This document shows positions 4,931 through 5,587 of a DNA stretch of 5,587 bases, piece by piece. Both the position numbers and the translations under genes were made by a program. A model generated the notes under the pieces. The model did no database searches. It was not told the origin of the DNA and saw only the letters and a program-made list of their open reading frames with translations. The stretch covers positions 5,673 through 11,259 of the forward strand of contig JAKJDA010000059.1 of assembly GCA_022706165.1 (NCBI GenBank), read 5' to 3'. The stretch's first letter is position 1; each line of letters starts with the position of its first letter. The DNA is from Candidatus Hydrogenedentota bacterium (GTDB lineage: Bacteria; Hydrogenedentota; Hydrogenedentia; Hydrogenedentales; SLHB01).

Positions 4931-5587
4931 TCATTTCCGCCGGCGTTCCATCGCCGCGGCAACGCTCGGAAAGCGCGCGATGTCCGTATGCGGCAGAAAA
5001 AGCGCCGACATGTACTCGTCCATATATCCGGGCGCGTTGCTGAGATCAATGTACGTCATTCGCCGCGCAAGGTCGAGTTGGCGACGGCGAAAATCCTGCG
5101 ACACGGCCACCATATACGAACCGGTCAGCGAGGAATTGCCAATGAACCGGAACCGGTCGCGCGGAATATCCGGCAAAAGCCCCAAGACAATCGCTCTATC
5201 GAGCGGCAAAAAACGGCCAAATCCGCCCGCAATGTAGACGAGAGTCATATCGCCCGCCTCGATGCCAATCTGGTTCATCAACAGCGTGCACGCGGAATAA
5301 ATGGCCCCCTTCGCCCGCAGAATGTTGTCTATGTCCAACTCGCTGATCGTGATCGGGGCGCCCGTGCCGCTCTGCGCTGCGGCGACAAGCGTGTAAACGG
5401 CGCGCTTGCCCTCCATGCGAATCGCCGGAGAAGAACGATCCCGCGCAAGCTTCCCGGCAGGGTCCATCCACCCGGAGAGAAACAAATTCGCCAACAAGTC
5501 GATCATGCCCGAACCGCAGATGCCGCGCGGCTCGCCTCCCCCGATCACCGAGAACGACGGTTCGCCGTTCACCGGATTCACGCGCAC
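4931..5587 (-). CDS. ASKHA-domain corrinoid activation/regeneration protein (RACo-like), C-terminal part
   Basis: The last 218 residues of a protein whose N-terminus lies beyond the right edge; the frame is open to the edge. Family members are about 600 residues and usually begin with a 2Fe-2S ferredoxin domain. They use ATP to drive reduction of inactive Co(II) corrinoid proteins back to the Co(I) state needed for methyl transfer. Visible family motifs are: PRGICGSGMIDLLANL (20-35 of the fragment); ISELDIDNILRAKGAIY (81-97); the ATPase-fold glycine motif IAGGFG (119-124); GNSSLTG (150-156); and the characteristic C-terminus with PGYMDEY (186-192), ALFLPHTD (195-202) and FPSV (206-209). The first visible codon is GTG, but it sits at the edge inside the domain and is not a start. 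The stop is followed after 18 bases by the zinc-ribbon pair. Family call is strong. Which corrinoid protein and methyltransferase it serves is not visible here. Confidence 0.9.
   Translation of the reverse strand: MRVNPVNGEPSFSVIGGGEPRGICGSGMIDLLANLFLSGWMDPAGKLARDRSSPAIRMEGKRAVYTLVAAAQSGTGAPITISELDIDNILRAKGAIYSACTLLMNQIGIEAGDMTLVYIAGGFGRFLPLDRAIVLGLLPDIPRDRFRFIGNSSLTGSYMVAVSQDFRRRQLDLARRMTYIDLSNAPGYMDEYMSALFLPHTDIARFPSVAAAMERRRK

Noticed and set aside
4743..4934. N-terminal extension of the second zinc-ribbon protein up to 4934
   Set aside because: This stretch codes for the 57-residue paralogue in another frame. The extension itself has no Cys knuckles and no family resemblance.
4518..5237. 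Plus-strand open frames of 122 and 110 codons opposite the zinc-ribbon and RACo-like genes
   Set aside because: Both are antisense to genes supported by motifs and ribosome binding sites, and their products look like random GC-rich translation.
1..5587. CRISPR array, tRNA, rRNA, insertion sequence or phage attachment site
   Set aside because: No regularly spaced repeats, cloverleaf-like segments, transposase motifs or terminal inverted repeats were seen on either strand.

Overview
The window is GC-rich bacterial DNA with dense, mostly minus-strand gene packing. It suggests a heterotrophic, probably anaerobic or facultative bacterium with an outer envelope. Three signs point that way: a sugar isomerase/kinase/aldolase set, a corrinoid-activator (RACo-like ASKHA) gene with small zinc-ribbon partners, and a secreted protein ending in a VPAVSALG-type (IPTL-CTERM-like) sorting tail. 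I would look first in the Hydrogenedentota, Planctomycetota, Verrucomicrobiota or Lentisphaerota, but this placement is an inference from gene content, not a sequence match.

Region 1 (positions 1-2540, minus strand) is a tightly packed sugar-catabolism operon. In transcription order it holds an L-fucose/L-arabinose isomerase-family protein, a class II (zinc) fructose-bisphosphate-aldolase-family protein, and the N-terminus of an FGGY carbohydrate kinase that runs off the left edge. Gaps between genes are only 4 and 2 bases, and each downstream start has its own Shine-Dalgarno sequence. The obvious reading is aldose -> ketose -> ketose phosphate -> two three-carbon (or shorter) fragments. The isomerase is FucI-like but the aldolase is not of the FucA/AraD type, so the substrate is not that of a textbook fucose operon.

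Region 2 (2541-2852) is a divergent intergenic region of about 310 bases. It holds an extended -10 promoter reading into the sugar operon, a leader with a weak hairpin plus U-tract, a weak promoter candidate for the rightward gene, and GC-rich palindromes just before that gene.

Region 3 (2853-4439, plus strand) encodes one secreted, multidomain surface protein: signal peptide, N-terminal beta-rich domain, two Ig-like/cadherin-like segments, two Asp-rich calcium-binding loops, and a C-terminal Pro motif-transmembrane-Arg cluster sorting signal.

Region 4 (4464-5587, minus strand, convergent with region 3) contains the C-terminal part of an ASKHA/RACo-type corrinoid-activation protein. It is followed by two tandem, paralogous small zinc-ribbon proteins, 57 and 92 residues long, that overlap by an ATGA. 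The 57-residue gene is easy to miss because a longer open frame of 156 codons runs across it in the wrong frame. The zinc-ribbon pair is the least described part of the window, and its position suggests a role in corrinoid/methyl-transfer chemistry.
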